A stretch of 64,000 nucleotides of DNA, taken from Perkinsus olseni. Its lineage: Eukaryota > Perkinsozoa > Perkinsida > Perkinsidae. The notes beneath the pieces are model-generated. The model had not been told where the DNA came from, searched no databases, and saw only the letters and a list, made by a program, of their open reading frames with translations. A program made the position numbers and the translations under genes. The DNA lies in assembly GCA_013115135.1 (NCBI GenBank), contig JABANP010000043.1:156598-220597 (forward strand), read 5' to 3'. Positions 45,651-57,210 of this stretch are shown piece after piece (position 1 is the first letter of the stretch; each line of letters opens with the position of its first letter).

Positions 45651-47232
45651 TCAGCTCTTCTTGTCGAAGATGTTCACCGTCGCGGCCGCCCACAGCAGCA
45701 CCGTTAGTGCGAATAAAATTGCCGGCACGATCAAGCGGCACAACCTGGGATGCAACAGTACCACATTTCCCCTATATCGTGGTGAGAATTACCTTCGGGA
45801 GAGACTCCTGTTCCGATGGTTGAAGAGGCCCTTGCGAGTGAGCATATCGTCCTCCACTCGGCAACATACGATGCTGATGTACGCAGGCAGCGTTATCATC
45901 AATGGCGTTGCCATGTAGGCCGAGACAAAGCCGATGAACGAACCAACATCAGGGACCTAAGAAGGGGGCTAGCGATGATGATGGGCCTGACGAGGATGAG
46001 CTTACCCAGACTGCTGTGAGAAGGCAGATCGTTAGGACGATCGTGTTGAAGAGAATCCTCACTCGAGGGGTGCTGGCCAGATCACAGCGGTCAATGGCGT
46101 GGAAAAAGGAGGTGGTGACCGGGAAGAGGTTGAGGGGACACGCCAAGATGAGCATCAGGGACACCGCCTGAGGACAGGGCCATGACGAACCCGCTTCCAG
46201 CTCCGGCCTCACCACTCGACACCCATTCACCGCAGCGTCATCCACGGGGTAGTTCTGAAGGAAGTTGGCGGTTGTCGCCTGGCCAAACGTGAGGTACCTG
46301 AATGCGGCCGCCGATGGTAGATGACGAGCATGATGGTGAATACTCACACTGCTGACATGAGGGTAGCGTAGCAGAGGAAAAGGCAAAGGGCTGTGGTGGT
46401 ACAGACCGACGCTAGTCGTCGTCTAGTAGGGTTGTGGAGCTCTGAGGTTATGCATACTGCATTCACCTGGTTCATGTAGGCGAAGGTACCCAGAGACAAC
46501 GCGTGCATCACTGAGAAGCAATAACACATCAGCCATAGCCAGTTCGGACAGAGGAGCTGCCGTACCTTGTCTCCAGTCGGCACTCGCGGAGGGGGTTGTG
46601 TTAGCAGGCTGGTCCTGGTCTAGGTGGTTCCATGGTGTCTTGCAAACAGCGATGAGGGCGGTGACTGCCATCACCCACAGGCTAAAGGAGCCCACAGCCC
46701 TCAGCGAGGAGATCTCGCTGCCGACCGAGAGGGGCAACACCGCCAGGTAGACGATGCAGACCAGGGCGAGGGTGCGGCTGGCCGAAGCATCGAACCACAC
46801 TTGTATGACGGAGGGAACGAAGTCACCGAGGAAAATGAGGTAAGTCACGATAGCAGCTGCTTGATAGAGAGCCATGAAGGCGTCGAAGGCAGGCAGCCTT
46901 TTGCCTTGGCCGTGACGACCTTTCGTGTATGCCACGCTCCAACCTAAGATACTCCCATAGGTCTTCTCACCAGAGATACTGACCGCACGGCCAAGAATCC
47001 AATCGCTGGTAGCAGAGATGAGGCAAGCACCAAGCAGGATGAGGAGACCCAGTCCGAGGCCGACCCCCTTGGCGGCTGACGGCAGGGCTAGCACGCCACT
47101 ACCCACCGAGGCTGTGAACAGAAGCGTACTGCAGGAGAAGGCTGACCCGGCCTCGAACGTGCCTGGGGGTGGACGGGAGGTTGGAGATTCTGGCAGTATC
47201 TTCGAGGTTAGTAGAGGTGAGGATACGGTCAT
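45651..47232 (-). CDS. Amino acid/auxin permease (AAAP) family transporter
   Basis: Start ATG 47232. A variable N-terminus leads to FSCSTLLFTASVGSGVLALP, GLGLLILLGACLISATSDWI, FMALYQAAAIVTYLIFLGDF, LALVCIVYLAVLPLSVGSEI, SFSLWVMAVTALIAVCKTPW, then WLWLMCYCFSVMHALSLGTF, AYMNQVNAVCITSELHNPTR, RYLTFGQATTANFLQNYPVD, VSLMLILACPLNLFPVTTSF, LFNTIVLTICLLTAVW, SFIGFVSAYMATPLMITLP and a last helix LIVPAILFALTVLLWAAATV, ending in TGA at 45651-45653. About eleven membrane helices fit the family, which moves neutral amino acids. The join near 46557 is either a 91-nt intron starting GTTTGC or one extra G. Other introns are 40-50 nt. Confidence 0.85.
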
Positions 47233-47519
47233 GCGGCTCAAGTGAGGGGAGGCTGATGAGGAAGTGTATGGTGATGCGGCAGTAGGCAACCTGGCGCATC
47301 TCTCCCCTTCCCAGGCTGTACTGAGGGTCGAGTAGTATTCGTCTCTGCCAGTTGTTGATTTCAAAAAGGTTATTCTGTCGGGTGGCTAGAATCAGTTTTT
47401 AGGGTGGACTGGGAGAAGCCCGAAGCAGCACCAGCATTATGGATTTCTGCTACCCGTCGGAACGGGAATTGCGATAGACCTTCCGGCGAGGATGATCTCC
47501 CTAACGGCACTTTCGCAAG

Positions 47520-47738
47520 ATGGGTCTCTCGAAGGTTCAACGCCAGGTGTTGAACACCTTCCTAAAGGTTTGCCTATCGGTCGCACGTCCATTACGAGCA
47601 TCATTCTGCGTCGAACCTAGCGCACTAGCTAGGAAAAGATCGATACGCGTACCTCCCGAGGACGACATGAAGCTCACCCCAGTGCAGCCGGCTGAGCCGA
47701 CATCAGTAGTAGAGGTACTCTACACGAGATCGGAATGA
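47520..47738 (+). CDS. LYR-motif protein, SDHAF1-like (tentative)
   Basis: The N-terminus MGLSKVQRQVLNTFLKVCLS resembles the LSKLQRQVLSLYRxxLR opening of SDHAF1-type LYR proteins, mitochondrial factors for Fe-S protein assembly, and the frame ends VVEVLYTRSE where SDHAF1 has IEYLYRRG. The canonical LYR triplet itself is replaced by TFL. An unseen intron in the middle is possible. Length of 72 codons suits the family. Confidence 0.4.
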   Translation: MGLSKVQRQVLNTFLKVCLSVARPLRASFCVEPSALARKRSIRVPPEDDMKLTPVQPAEPTSVVEVLYTRSE

Positions 47739-47897
47739 GGACACACCACAGCCGCGGATAGGATTAGGTGCGCGTCACTTGGGGAAAGCGCATTATGCAT
47801 CGATCGCTTGGGCGTACGCGAGTGCTTTCGAATTTCCAGATTTTAGCAATATTGTGGTGCGTGCTGCCAACACCTCTGTAGACTATCCTCAGTCACA

Positions 47898-48207
47898 ATG
47901 GTGCTTCTCCCAACACTTGCTCGTCGTATGGCGGCCTCCTCGGGGCCAGCCCGCACCCTACCTTACCGCATGGTCGCTGCTAGAGGGTATAAAACTGAGA
48001 ACCCTCTTTACAAGGATGACGTGATGGAAAATGCTACAAACACGACTACAACCGATTTCCCTTCAGGAACCCTTCGCCAAAACCTGTCACACGTTCGATT
48101 ACACTAGGGAGGGTACGGAGAGGAACGGTCTCGGCTACTACTGCCTGATGGGCCTCTGGGCGAGTATCTTTATCTGGGACAGCCTCTACACCGGAGCCAC
48201 TATGTAA
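47898..48207 (+). CDS. Small mitochondrial membrane protein (hypothetical)
   Basis: Exon 47898-48020 encodes an Arg-rich, acid-free leader (LARRMAASSGPARTLPYRMV) typical of mitochondrial import, then RGYKTENPLYKDD. After a 46-nt intron (48021-48066) exon 2 gives EPFAKTCHTFDYTREGTERN and one membrane helix CLMGLWASIFIWDSLY, with TAA at 48205-48207. The total is about 87 aa. Size, leader and single C-terminal helix suit an accessory subunit of an inner-membrane complex, but I cannot name it. Confidence 0.55.
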
Positions 48208-48479
48208 CCACTTCCCTTGCGAGTGTCGACGGACTTGTCTCTGTCAGGCCGACCGGCGTCCATCGCTACGTGTGGGGTCCGTACTTCCCTACGGCCTGGT
48301 TCTAGGGTGAGGGGATGAAGAAGAATGAGTACAGCCGATCGCTAGGGCGTCGGCAGCGGGAGGTCGACTATTGAGTATCATGGAGAAAAAGATATCTTAT
48401 CATTTTTGAGCACTATATATTGCGTTACCAACAAGTAGTGATCAGAATACCAGTAGCCGAGCCCCGTTCTAAAGTCCCC

Positions 48480-51400
48480 ATGCCCCCGCCAGTACTCGGC
48501 AGTAGCAACGGTAGCTCCTCTGCTGTCGCTGCTGCTCCTGTGGTGGTGGCCTCATCCACAGCGACTCCCTCGATGGACACCCTCGAGATCACCCCTCTCG
48601 GAGCCGGTCAGGAGGTCAGCCTCGACACTCGAAAGCTGCTCTGACTCGGTCCATCAGGTTGGTCGGAGCTGCGTCATCTTTGAAGTTCCGAGGCAGGACG
48701 GTTATGTTTGATTGCGGTATACATCCCGCGCATACAGGGTAAGCTTGGCGTCTTGGAAACCAGGAGAATGATCATCATCGTCGTCAGCATGACGGCCCTA
48801 CCATTCTTCGACCACCTCTCGACCGCGGACCTAACTAACGTTGATCTCCTCCTGGTCACTCCACTTCCACCTCGACCACTCAGGAGCGGTGCCCTACTTA
48901 GTAATAGCGAGGTAGCACCGTCTCGGTCATCGCCCGTTGTTGTAGATTGGACGAACTGACTTCAAAGGTCGAACGTACATGACGCATCCTACCCGACCGA
49001 TTTGTCGGCTGCTGTGGCAAGTAGGAAGGGGTGCATGCGGTATCCTTTAACACTGTGTGACGGTTTGCTCAGGACTACGCTCGAGTGTCTAAGATCACGG
49101 CTGCAGAGGACCAAGTGTAAGTACAGGGGTCAGTGATAGAACTTATCGAGTGCGTGGGGAATGGCCGAGTGGGATTTGCTAGTAGCGCCACGATACAGCC
49201 ATACGAATCTTTCATTTTGTGATTAACATTGATCAACCTTGGATACGCGGAACTCTCAGTACTGCAGGTACGGTCGGACGGATATCGATAAGTGCATGCA
49301 GAGGATAGACACCTGCACCTTCCATCAGACAGTATACCATCGCCGGCCGCTCTCTGATCACCAGCCGTCTCTTCAGGTCACGATATCGACACCCGCTGGA
49401 CCGATCTCCTTCACAGCGTACCGTGCAGGTAGGCCCTTCATGCGAGTATAAGGCACTCGAACACTGATGGGCAGGTCACGTCCTGGGCGCGGCCATGTTT
49501 GTTGTGGAAATTGACGGAGTGCGGCTGCTTTACACTGGTGACTTCAGTCGAGAGGTAGATCACTGGTTTATTCCCTTTAGTAATATCGAGTACCATCCAT
49601 CAGGTTGATCGTCACCTTCCTCACGCGGAGGTGGTACCAGCTCCCATCCACGCCTTGGTTGTTGAGAGTACTTACGGCGTACAGTTGCATGAGCCGAGGT
49701 AGTACTTGCTTTGTTTTTTCAAGTAGGGGATCTGCAGCGGCAGAGTTAAACGAAATGTGGTACTAGAACTGTGCGGATAGACGAATTGAATCTTGCACTG
49801 CCACTCCCGCGTGGGACGGCGTGGCTGATAATGATACTTTTCGCAAGGGGGGCCTTTCCATCCATACGTGTGTCCCAACCATACCTCACGGTAGTGAATG
49901 GCAATATACCGCGAGCAATCAGTCTGGTGGACGTGCGGGGGTCGCCGGGACGTATAGTGTCCTCGTGTCACCACCTTCGGGGGAAAAGTGCGCAGTCGAA
50001 TTTTGTGGCGCGTGACGGAGACAGTCGACGGTAGGGATTACATGGTGTTTCAGGAAGGAGAGAGAAGCACGATTCTTGAGCAGTGTTCATGAGGTTCGTC
50101 AGGGATGCGGATACCATCGTTTTCCCGCGCGCCACGAAAATATGCCATCAGATCGTCCGTACTGGCGGCAAATGCCTGTTGCCAGTATTCGCCCTAGGAA
50201 GGGCTCAGGAACTCCTTCTCTTACTCGAGGAGCATTGGGGCAAGCACGAGGAGCTGCAGGTGATACGCGTATCTTAGGTTGATCCGTGACGAACACGGAG
50301 CTTCTGAAATTCGCTCCCTTTTCAGCGCGTGCCTATATTCTACGCTACTCCGATGGCCAATAAGTGTCTCAGGATCTTCGAGACCTACACCGCTTTGTGT
50401 AGCGATAAAGTGCAGGTAATAGCGGCTGGGCTCGGGGGTTATGTCTGTCACTGATATCGGCACGGTGTGGTACTCAGCAGGGGTGTTGGTTTTTTGACCT
50501 GACCTTGTGTTTCAGGAGGAGGCCAACAATTGCCGTAACATATGGAGAACGATGAAGTAGTAGTATGGTCGGGGGGAGGTTGAGCTAGTCGATTACGGAT
50601 TAAAAGATACGTCCAAAATATGCCGGATAATTCGTGCAAGGAGTGGGAGGATGTTGTGCTGGCCCCCGGCATGCCCTGCGTAGTGATGGCCGCTCCCGGT
50701 AGTATCCACATGAGCTGTCTCTCACTGGCTGAGGGGGCACTGGAGCTACTTCAGGCATGTTACAGAGCGGCACCAGTCGAGAGCTGTTCGAGCAGTGGGC
50801 GCCTGACCCGAAAAACGGTGTAGGAGAAGCTGGGGTGGGGGAGGGAGTATCTTGAGGTCGACTTAGGTTATTATCACTGGTTACAGCGTCGCTGGTACTC
50901 TAGCCCATGATCTCCAGAATGACCCGGACACTCTCACTTTGACGGATGGGCGAAAACTGCCGGTCCGGTGTTCGACTAAGTCCATCAGTTTCTCGGCACA
51001 CAGTGACTACGGTCAGGTAGGGATAGCTAGAGGTGTCAGAAAGTTGGTATTGGATCGCCCCTTAGACGCGGGATTTCATCCAAGCCTTGAATGTCCCTCA
51101 TGTGTGTTTGGTGCATGGGGAGCAGACGCTCATGCGGAAGACTACAGGATAAGCTGGGATTGGTAGGATCTTAGCGGAGCGAAGCGATTCATATTGTTAT
51201 TTTTTGTGTGTTGTAGGACTTCCCGGGTACATCGTGTAATACCCCGGCCAATACCCAGTCCGTTGAGATCCAGTTCATGACCCGTAAGACTGCAGCTGGC
51301 TCGTTCGCCGCCACTACCGACTGTCGTTCAGGGAGAGCCTTCGCGTCGGCAGTGGGCAGGGTGGCTGATGCTGATGAGAAGCCACAACGGTCGAACAAGG

Positions 51401-53192
51401 TGAGGAAAAATCTTCGCTGTGCGTAGAGGATGAGATTCACTCTGTTGCTCAGCGATCGCGTCATGGAGGGACCTCGACAGCGTTGTTAGTGGAAGATCCG
51501 GCGTAGGTTGATGATGGGAAGAGACGGGGTAAAAGATACCATTCCGTCAGGTCTGGGAATGATAGTCAACTGCTGCTATCAGCGGACACAGCTGCCGAGG
51601 AGATACCGGATTTCACAAGTAATAAGCTGTTCAGTGGGCTTGAGGAGAGTTGGGGAAAAGTAGGTATTAAGACGGCGAAGCTTCAAATGAGTGTCAAGTT
51701 GAACGCCGTGTCCGGCTTCGATCTGGTCGCATTTGCGAACGAGGCGGTCACGCAGGTGAGGATGATGGACAGGAGTTGGGTGAGGAGTGGTATTGATTTC
51801 AGCTTTTTGAAGATGTTGATATTATGTCGGCCAAGACAGCTCGGGAAGTTCATGAAGGTGAGTGGAAGTCTAGCGGAGCGAAGCGTCTCTTGATTTGTTT
51901 TTTCATCAGGGGAATCTACGGGTATCGTGGTATCAGGGTTAGTTTATGTCCACCAAAAGAAGGCAGCAGGAGAGGGACACGTAGGCTGATCTCCTCTGAT
52001 GTCTATTGCTGTGTAATACCGCCGTCTTTCAGCTCGCCGCCTCCCTGATAACAGTACGATGGTCGGCGTCCCCGATGGCGGATCTAGTAGCGGACTCGCT
52101 TCTACTGCTTCTAATGGACTCGGCGTGTACTCCTGTTGATGGTAAGCAGCCCTCTGTCTTTGGTGGGCGGGGGTTGGGAAGGGGTTCACATCATTATTGT
52201 TCGATTGAATCATGAATCTCATTGTGGGGTGCTGTTTAGTCGCAGCTCTGGCTTAGATTATCAGCTTTCTTTTCTCACAGCTTCGCTCCGCTCAATTTTT
52301 CTATCAGCGATCTGAATCAGTATCTACTGGCATTGTAAGATCCGAGCATCAAGCTAGGATTCCTGTTTTTTTCTTTCCTCCCTTACCTACGCTGGTCGTC
52401 ATGGTGGGGTTTTTCAGGTGCCGACGCCCGAGGATCGACGTCAGGAGCAGCAGTGGACATACAACGGCAACCCAGCAGCAAACCTGATTCTGAAGAAGAG
52501 GTGTTTTCAGGAAGATGGTGAGGGCATGCTGGGTGGGCTACATCGATGGAAGCTCGTGCTCTGAAATCGTGCTGTCTTCTTCTTGAGGGGAATAACTAAC
52601 CGTCAATGGAATTGTCGCGCTCCCTCGGTTCTCCTCGCCCGACGATTCACTCTGGGGGGCGAGATGGTGGGAGGGTGCTATCGATCGAAGGGTGAGGGAA
52701 CGTGCCCTTCGCCCCATCCGTGACGTAGATGTGACGCTCTGGCTGAACCCTTAGCCGGCAGGAGTCTCCAAAGTTACGAGATGGCAGTCGCGTATCTGAA
52801 GGAGTACATGTGGGTTGAAGAGGGATGCCTGTTACACGTCAGGTTGAGGTTGTACGGACGATACTGCACGACAATGTGGGTCCTGTGGAGGAGGTGGACT
52901 CCAGTCGAGGCCTGCTCAAGGTACTACCCTCCGCTTGTCTCGATCAGCATAGAGTGACGTCTGTTGGTAGGCGACTATCATAGGAGCTGAGCCAGAGCAA
53001 GCGATCGAAGTGGACACCTCAGAAAGACAGGTTAGATTGGTCGGAGCTCCCCAGCCACCTCCGCCATCTTCCGGGGAGGGTCCGGCGAAATTAACCCCCG
53101 GGGAAGAGTTGGCGAATGCCGTTCGAGGGCACCTGAGGCGGGCGATGGTGGTCTTCGAACCGGTCGTACCACTACGCTCACTGGACCGATAG
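48480..53192 (+). CDS. CPSF3: CPSF73-like pre-mRNA 3' end endonuclease (CPSF subunit 3)
   Basis: The metallo-beta-lactamase/beta-CASP nuclease that cleaves pre-mRNA at poly(A) sites. From ATG 48480 (alternative 48573) about 18 exons give [49 protein letters not shown], the zinc motif [187 protein letters not shown], and further C-terminal segments ([38 protein letters not shown]) that match the CPSF73 C-domain. Three single extra bases (48685, 48861, 51138) break otherwise conserved blocks. Introns are mostly 45-60 nt. Some C-terminal exon joins (51.5-53 kb) are unresolved. Confidence 0.88.
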
Positions 53193-53438
53193 TGACTATT
53201 AACGTTTCTTCAAGATTCGCCTTGAGTGTTGTGTCGGAAGCATCCTTCACGGAGACCTCAGAGGGGTCTTGCGGAATGGTGATGCGTAACGCAGCCACGT
53301 GGTGGGACTTTGAGCGTGATTCCTTCGACGTAGCTATAGTTCATTCGTCACTAACCGTAGCCTTCTTGGCTCAAGTTCCCCTTCTTCTCTGTCTTGATGG
53401 GACGTCGTCTAGCGTCTTAGAGGTGTGGACTGTGCATC

Positions 53439-54601
53439 ATGTTTGACAGGGTTTGCCTTTTGTCTGTTATGCCTTCGGTCTTCACTGATACGCTGGTTGA
53501 GTACTGGCCGTACATAGTACTTGCAGTGGTCCTTGCTGCGTGTGGATATCTTGCTACCATCATTTTTGAGGTAAGATCTCTGACGAGTTGCGGATGGTGT
53601 GGTATGGTGCGTGTAGGACTATCGGAAGCAATCGACGGCTACGTCAGAGTTTCTGCAAGCCACGGGGGGTACGGGTGAATACGTCATCCATCTGCCTGAG
53701 GAGGAGCTGAATGCATATCTTGATTTTAAAGAGAAGGTCCTGCAAGAGTATCTTGCTAAGGAAGGCAAGGGGAGGTAAAAGATATTCGACACGCTTCGAC
53801 CTAAGATACCATCGATTTCAGAGTTATATCCGACTTGAATGCCCCGGAGATGACTCGGATAATCAGACATGAAATACCCGATCCTGAAAGGGTAATAACT
53901 CTGAGATCCGGAAGCGCACAAGTGGTGGTATCTTTTAACTTCACGTCGTGCATGGATGAAGGTTGCAGTGGAAAGATTTGTTTTGGACCACTCGTCATCT
54001 TCAGTGTTTTTATTCATCGCTTCCTTTCAGCGGAAGTTGAAGGCCCTTTTGTTGAAGCGATGCATCGGCTGTGTACACGTGCTGGCTCAACTACAGAGGG
54101 ACAAGCCTGGTGCGGCTCGGATGATGGACAAGAAACTCGTAGCTGACAAGTAAACTGACGAGTAGTGGGTGGTAGGACGAAACTGTGCTCTGGAGGTACT
54201 GGGAAGGAGTACTGCAGGCTGAGCGTGACTTCAACGCGGAGATGGATGACGTGGTTAAGGAGTCGGAGATGACCGAAGAGGGTTTTGGCAGGAACGTCTG
54301 GCCGCAGGGACTTCAATTTTATCGGCTAGAGCAGGTAGGCGCGAAGCCGCTGCCTCGAGTGGTCGTTGAGATTACTATGCAGCACAAGGAGATGATGGCA
54401 AAGAAGGAAGCGGAGGAGGCTGAGGCGCGGAAGATAGGTGGCGATTCTAGTGATGCTAGCAGTGGAGGCAAGAGGGATGACCCGGAGGCCGTGGAGAGGA
54501 AAGAGGCTATGAGAAAGCACCTTAGGGAGGTAGGTTCGTCCGCGTTCGGCTTGGTTAGGGTGGATCGCGCTGGCCGGCCTCGGCTGTTAAGCTTGAGGTA
54601 A
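53439..54601 (+). CDS. Sec66 (Sec71)-like subunit of the ER translocon Sec62/63 complex
   Basis: Start ATG 53439 or 53469. The first exon holds a membrane helix, YWPYIVLAVVLAACGYLATI. Later exons give EYVIHLPEEELNAYLDFKEK, VISDLNAPEMTRIIRHEIPD, RKLKALLLKRCIGCVHVLAQ, LQRDKPGAARMMDKKLVAD, YWEGVLQAERDFNAEMDDVV and NVWPQGLQFYRLEQ. The pattern (an ALLxRA block, then a W-containing helix with DxExxxVxxEA, then a GxxIWPQA-like end) is that of Sec66 proteins, which assist post-translational import into the ER. A charged C-tail runs to TAA at 54599-54601. Introns are 45-77 nt; a possible 27-nt intron (GTGTTTTTATTC...CAG) before RKLKALL could equally be read as exon. Confidence 0.72.
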
Positions 54602-54650
54602 ATTCTGGAACTGCACTTCACGCGTCGAAATGAATTCCAGAATCGATACC
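54601..54650. repeat. Dispersed inverted-repeat element, copy 2
   Basis: ATTCTGGAACTGCACTTCAC through AAATGAATTCCAGAATCGAT matches, in the same order, the unit at 161-222. It abuts the stop codon of the Sec66-like gene. Confidence 0.5.
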
Positions 54651-55282
54651 GAGTTTTGGGATTACTTCATCCTACGGGGGTCAGGATCCCTTGCGCGATT
54701 GTGATCATCATTCTCCTCCTTTTCAGCGCATTCAACAGAAGGCCGACCAAAGGCGTCGGAGGTAGAGTTGTGTCTAGAAGCGGTCCTTGTGTGTGTGCTG
54801 GAGGAGCCCTTGTACACTTGGAGGTGGTGGCCTTTGGATGAGCGTGGGAGGCTGCGAGCGACCAAGATACTCATCAGTTTTTACCGCTGTACCATCATCA
54901 TCACGGCCACCCCACCCTTTTTGCTCTCCAGTGAATGAAGGCCTCGAGTTTGTTACCGGTCGATGGGTGGGCAGTTGCTGCTAGGGTTTGCCCCTTCCGT
55001 TTTGCGGTGATAAGGCTGAGTTGACCTCAGTGAGTTCAACCTCTCTCCCTCATACCCGAAAAACGGCCAGGCGGCGAGCAGGTGTATAGCAGCCTGCTTC
55101 TGAACCTAAGATACGACGCACAGCAGCGGCCTTCGAGATGTTTTCGAGGAAGAGATGCGGACTTCTGTTCAGCTTCTTTTAGGGTAGTCTCCGCGAGTGC
55201 GCCATGACTGAGGCTCAACAAGGGATGAGGGTGTTGTAACAGCTCACACAAGAGCGTGATCCATGGTAATTCCATATCGAGG
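54651..55282. other. Intergenic or unassigned
   Basis: Short frames such as one with FSAFNRRPTKGVGG near 54720 are present, but no domain and no consistent exon chain is seen. Confidence 0.4.
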
Positions 55283-56169
55283 ATGGTTGAGGAATCGAGC
55301 AAGAGAGCAAGTGAGCAAGGTATTGGTCAACAGCTTCCCTGCATCATCCATGCCCTACTGCTCCCAACCATCCTTCTCTACTGGCCCAGCCTTCTCTCAT
55401 CGTCCACGCAGGCATACATGGGCCGGCCCATCGGGGGAAGTACGGCTCGGCAGCTCTGCTCAGCGATGGTGCTTCTTGGCGGTCAAGCAGATACCAGTGG
55501 CTGTCTTGGATACTGAGGATTCCCATTACAAAACACTCGGACTGCCGACTGAGTTCCCGACGCCAGAGGAGGTACGCCACTGTTTCTCACGGTCATGGAT
55601 TGACTGGCTAGGTCCGAAGGGCTTACTTGAGATTGGCACGCGAGTGCCATCCGGACAAGCACCGTAGTGGGGAGGACAAGGCAGCTGCGGAGGTGCTGGA
55701 TCGAGCCAGGTTCCTTTTAACTGCGTCTTCGGGAATGGGTGAAAGCCTAGGGGAAAGTATCTCCGATCAGCGTCGTAGTCAATGGTAACCTCTCACAACA
55801 GCAGCTTGCTTTGAGAAAACGGTAGAATAGAGGGGACCAGCAGTGGGAGGATACGAGAAACCCCATCATGACCATCCTCACTGTGTTGTGTGGTGAAGCG
55901 AGGATTATCTATCGTGCTTTTCAGAGGAGGTTCAAGAAGGTGGCCGAGGCCTACGAGGTACTGTCCGACAAGGAGAGATCAACTTCGTATAGGGTAGGTC
56001 ACACCATTGAGGGGGCTGCTAGGGCCGCGCCGGTCCCAACGGTCGCTCTCAGTATGGCCTTTTGCCAGCCTACCTTCCTCGCTTTCAGCTGGAACTTCAC
56101 AAGAACAGGATGGCTAAGCAAGAGGAAGAGGGGGAGGTGCGGTATCAAGCAGCGCTGCAGCGGCGGTAG
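55283..56169 (+). CDS. J-domain (DnaJ/HSP40) protein with N-terminal membrane segment
   Basis: A co-chaperone that stimulates Hsp70 ATPase. Exons 55283-55468, 55518-55571, 55612-55692, 55925-55993 and 56053-56169 sum to 507 nt, all in phase, giving 168 aa. The N-terminus has a hydrophobic segment (IIHALLLPTILLYWPSLLSS) that may anchor it to the ER. The J-domain reads DSHYKTLGLPTEFPTPEEVR, RAYLRLARECHPDKHRSGED with the HPD motif, and RRFKKVAEAYEVLSDKERST. A short basic/acidic tail YGLLPAYLPRFQLELHKNRM follows, ending in TAG at 56167-56169. There is no zinc-finger or C-terminal client-binding domain. The intron 55469-55517 contains GATACC and GGATAC. Confidence 0.85.
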
Positions 56170-57210
56170 TAGTAGTAGACCCTGCTCTTGGTACTCCTTG
56201 CGCTGAACTCCGCTGGATTCGAGTGCCGTGGGGCTGTGGGTACTCGACCGCAAGAGTTGCTAGAAAGATGGTATGCGGTTCGCATCAGAGCTTCTTCCAC
56301 TACTCGACTGACCATGTTCCTGCGGTCCTTTCATCCGCCGAGTTGGTCGGGGCTCTTAGTCTTCTTCGTGCTGTTGCTTGAGCTACTTCCTTCGATTTAG
56401 GTCGACCACATCATTGAACCAGGGCACCGCGGAGGAGCCGACCATCACGTTGAGGGCAAGAATAGCGAGCATGACGCGGCGGTGGAGTTACGCAGGTGAC
56501 TTCTAAGGAGAGTAACTGTTGCCTCGGCCGAGAGGAGAGCGACTTCAATCTGAGATGGCTGTACATGCCTCTTTCCTGCTAGCTGTGAGAGCGCGCAAGA
56601 AAGGATACCGTCGTCAAGATGCTGACGCCTCGACAGAAGCTCCGGAGGGAAGGCCGTTGAAAGAAGCACCTAGGGGAGTGTCGTAGTAGCGAGCCTTCCG
56701 GATCGACTCAGCAGTACCAAGATGCTCATTTCGATATGCAACCCTCTCTCTATGGCGGTCGTTGTGCTGTTTGACAGATCCTCGTCGGTCGTTGTGAAGC
56801 CTCGTCGGCAAGAGGACGTTTTCTTCGATTCTAAAGGTTTCGGCGAGGGGGTCGATTCTTTCCATGAAAATAGCCGGTCCGTTCAAAGATGCTGTTTTGT
56901 GATGTGACCAGCAAGGCCTCACCACAGCCTCATGCTTTATCGTCACTCGTGCCGCTTCCACTGTTGATCAACATCAGCTAAGCCGTGTGTCTTCTCCGTT
57001 CCTTCGCTACACATTCCACGAGTACCGTCTCCCAAGTCGTATTCTAGTACCACTACCTCAGTACATTGGAAGACCCCGCATGGAGCATCATGCTGTGGCA
57101 GCAAAGACTGCTGCTCTTGTATCTTCACGTACTCGAGGGCTTCTTCTAGTTGGCAGCCCCTAGGGCCTCATCACCATCCACAGTGATACTACCCTGTTGT
57201 CCCTGCATCG
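56170..57210. other. No confident gene
   Basis: Minus-strand frames at 56445-56669 and 56614-56961 lack recognisable domains. The EB1 start at 57211 is preceded by CAGCCCCTAG, a possible trans- or cis-splice acceptor. Confidence 0.45.

Noticed and set aside
46530..46640. Extra G at 46557 in the AAAP transporter as a further +1 case
   Set aside because: A 91-nt intron with donor GTTTGC in the right phase explains it equally well, so it is not counted.
50818..50885. Apparent +1 frameshift near [10 protein letters not shown] in CPSF73
   Set aside because: Resolved by an acceptor at CGACTTAG, giving [17 protein letters not shown] as in other CPSF73 proteins.
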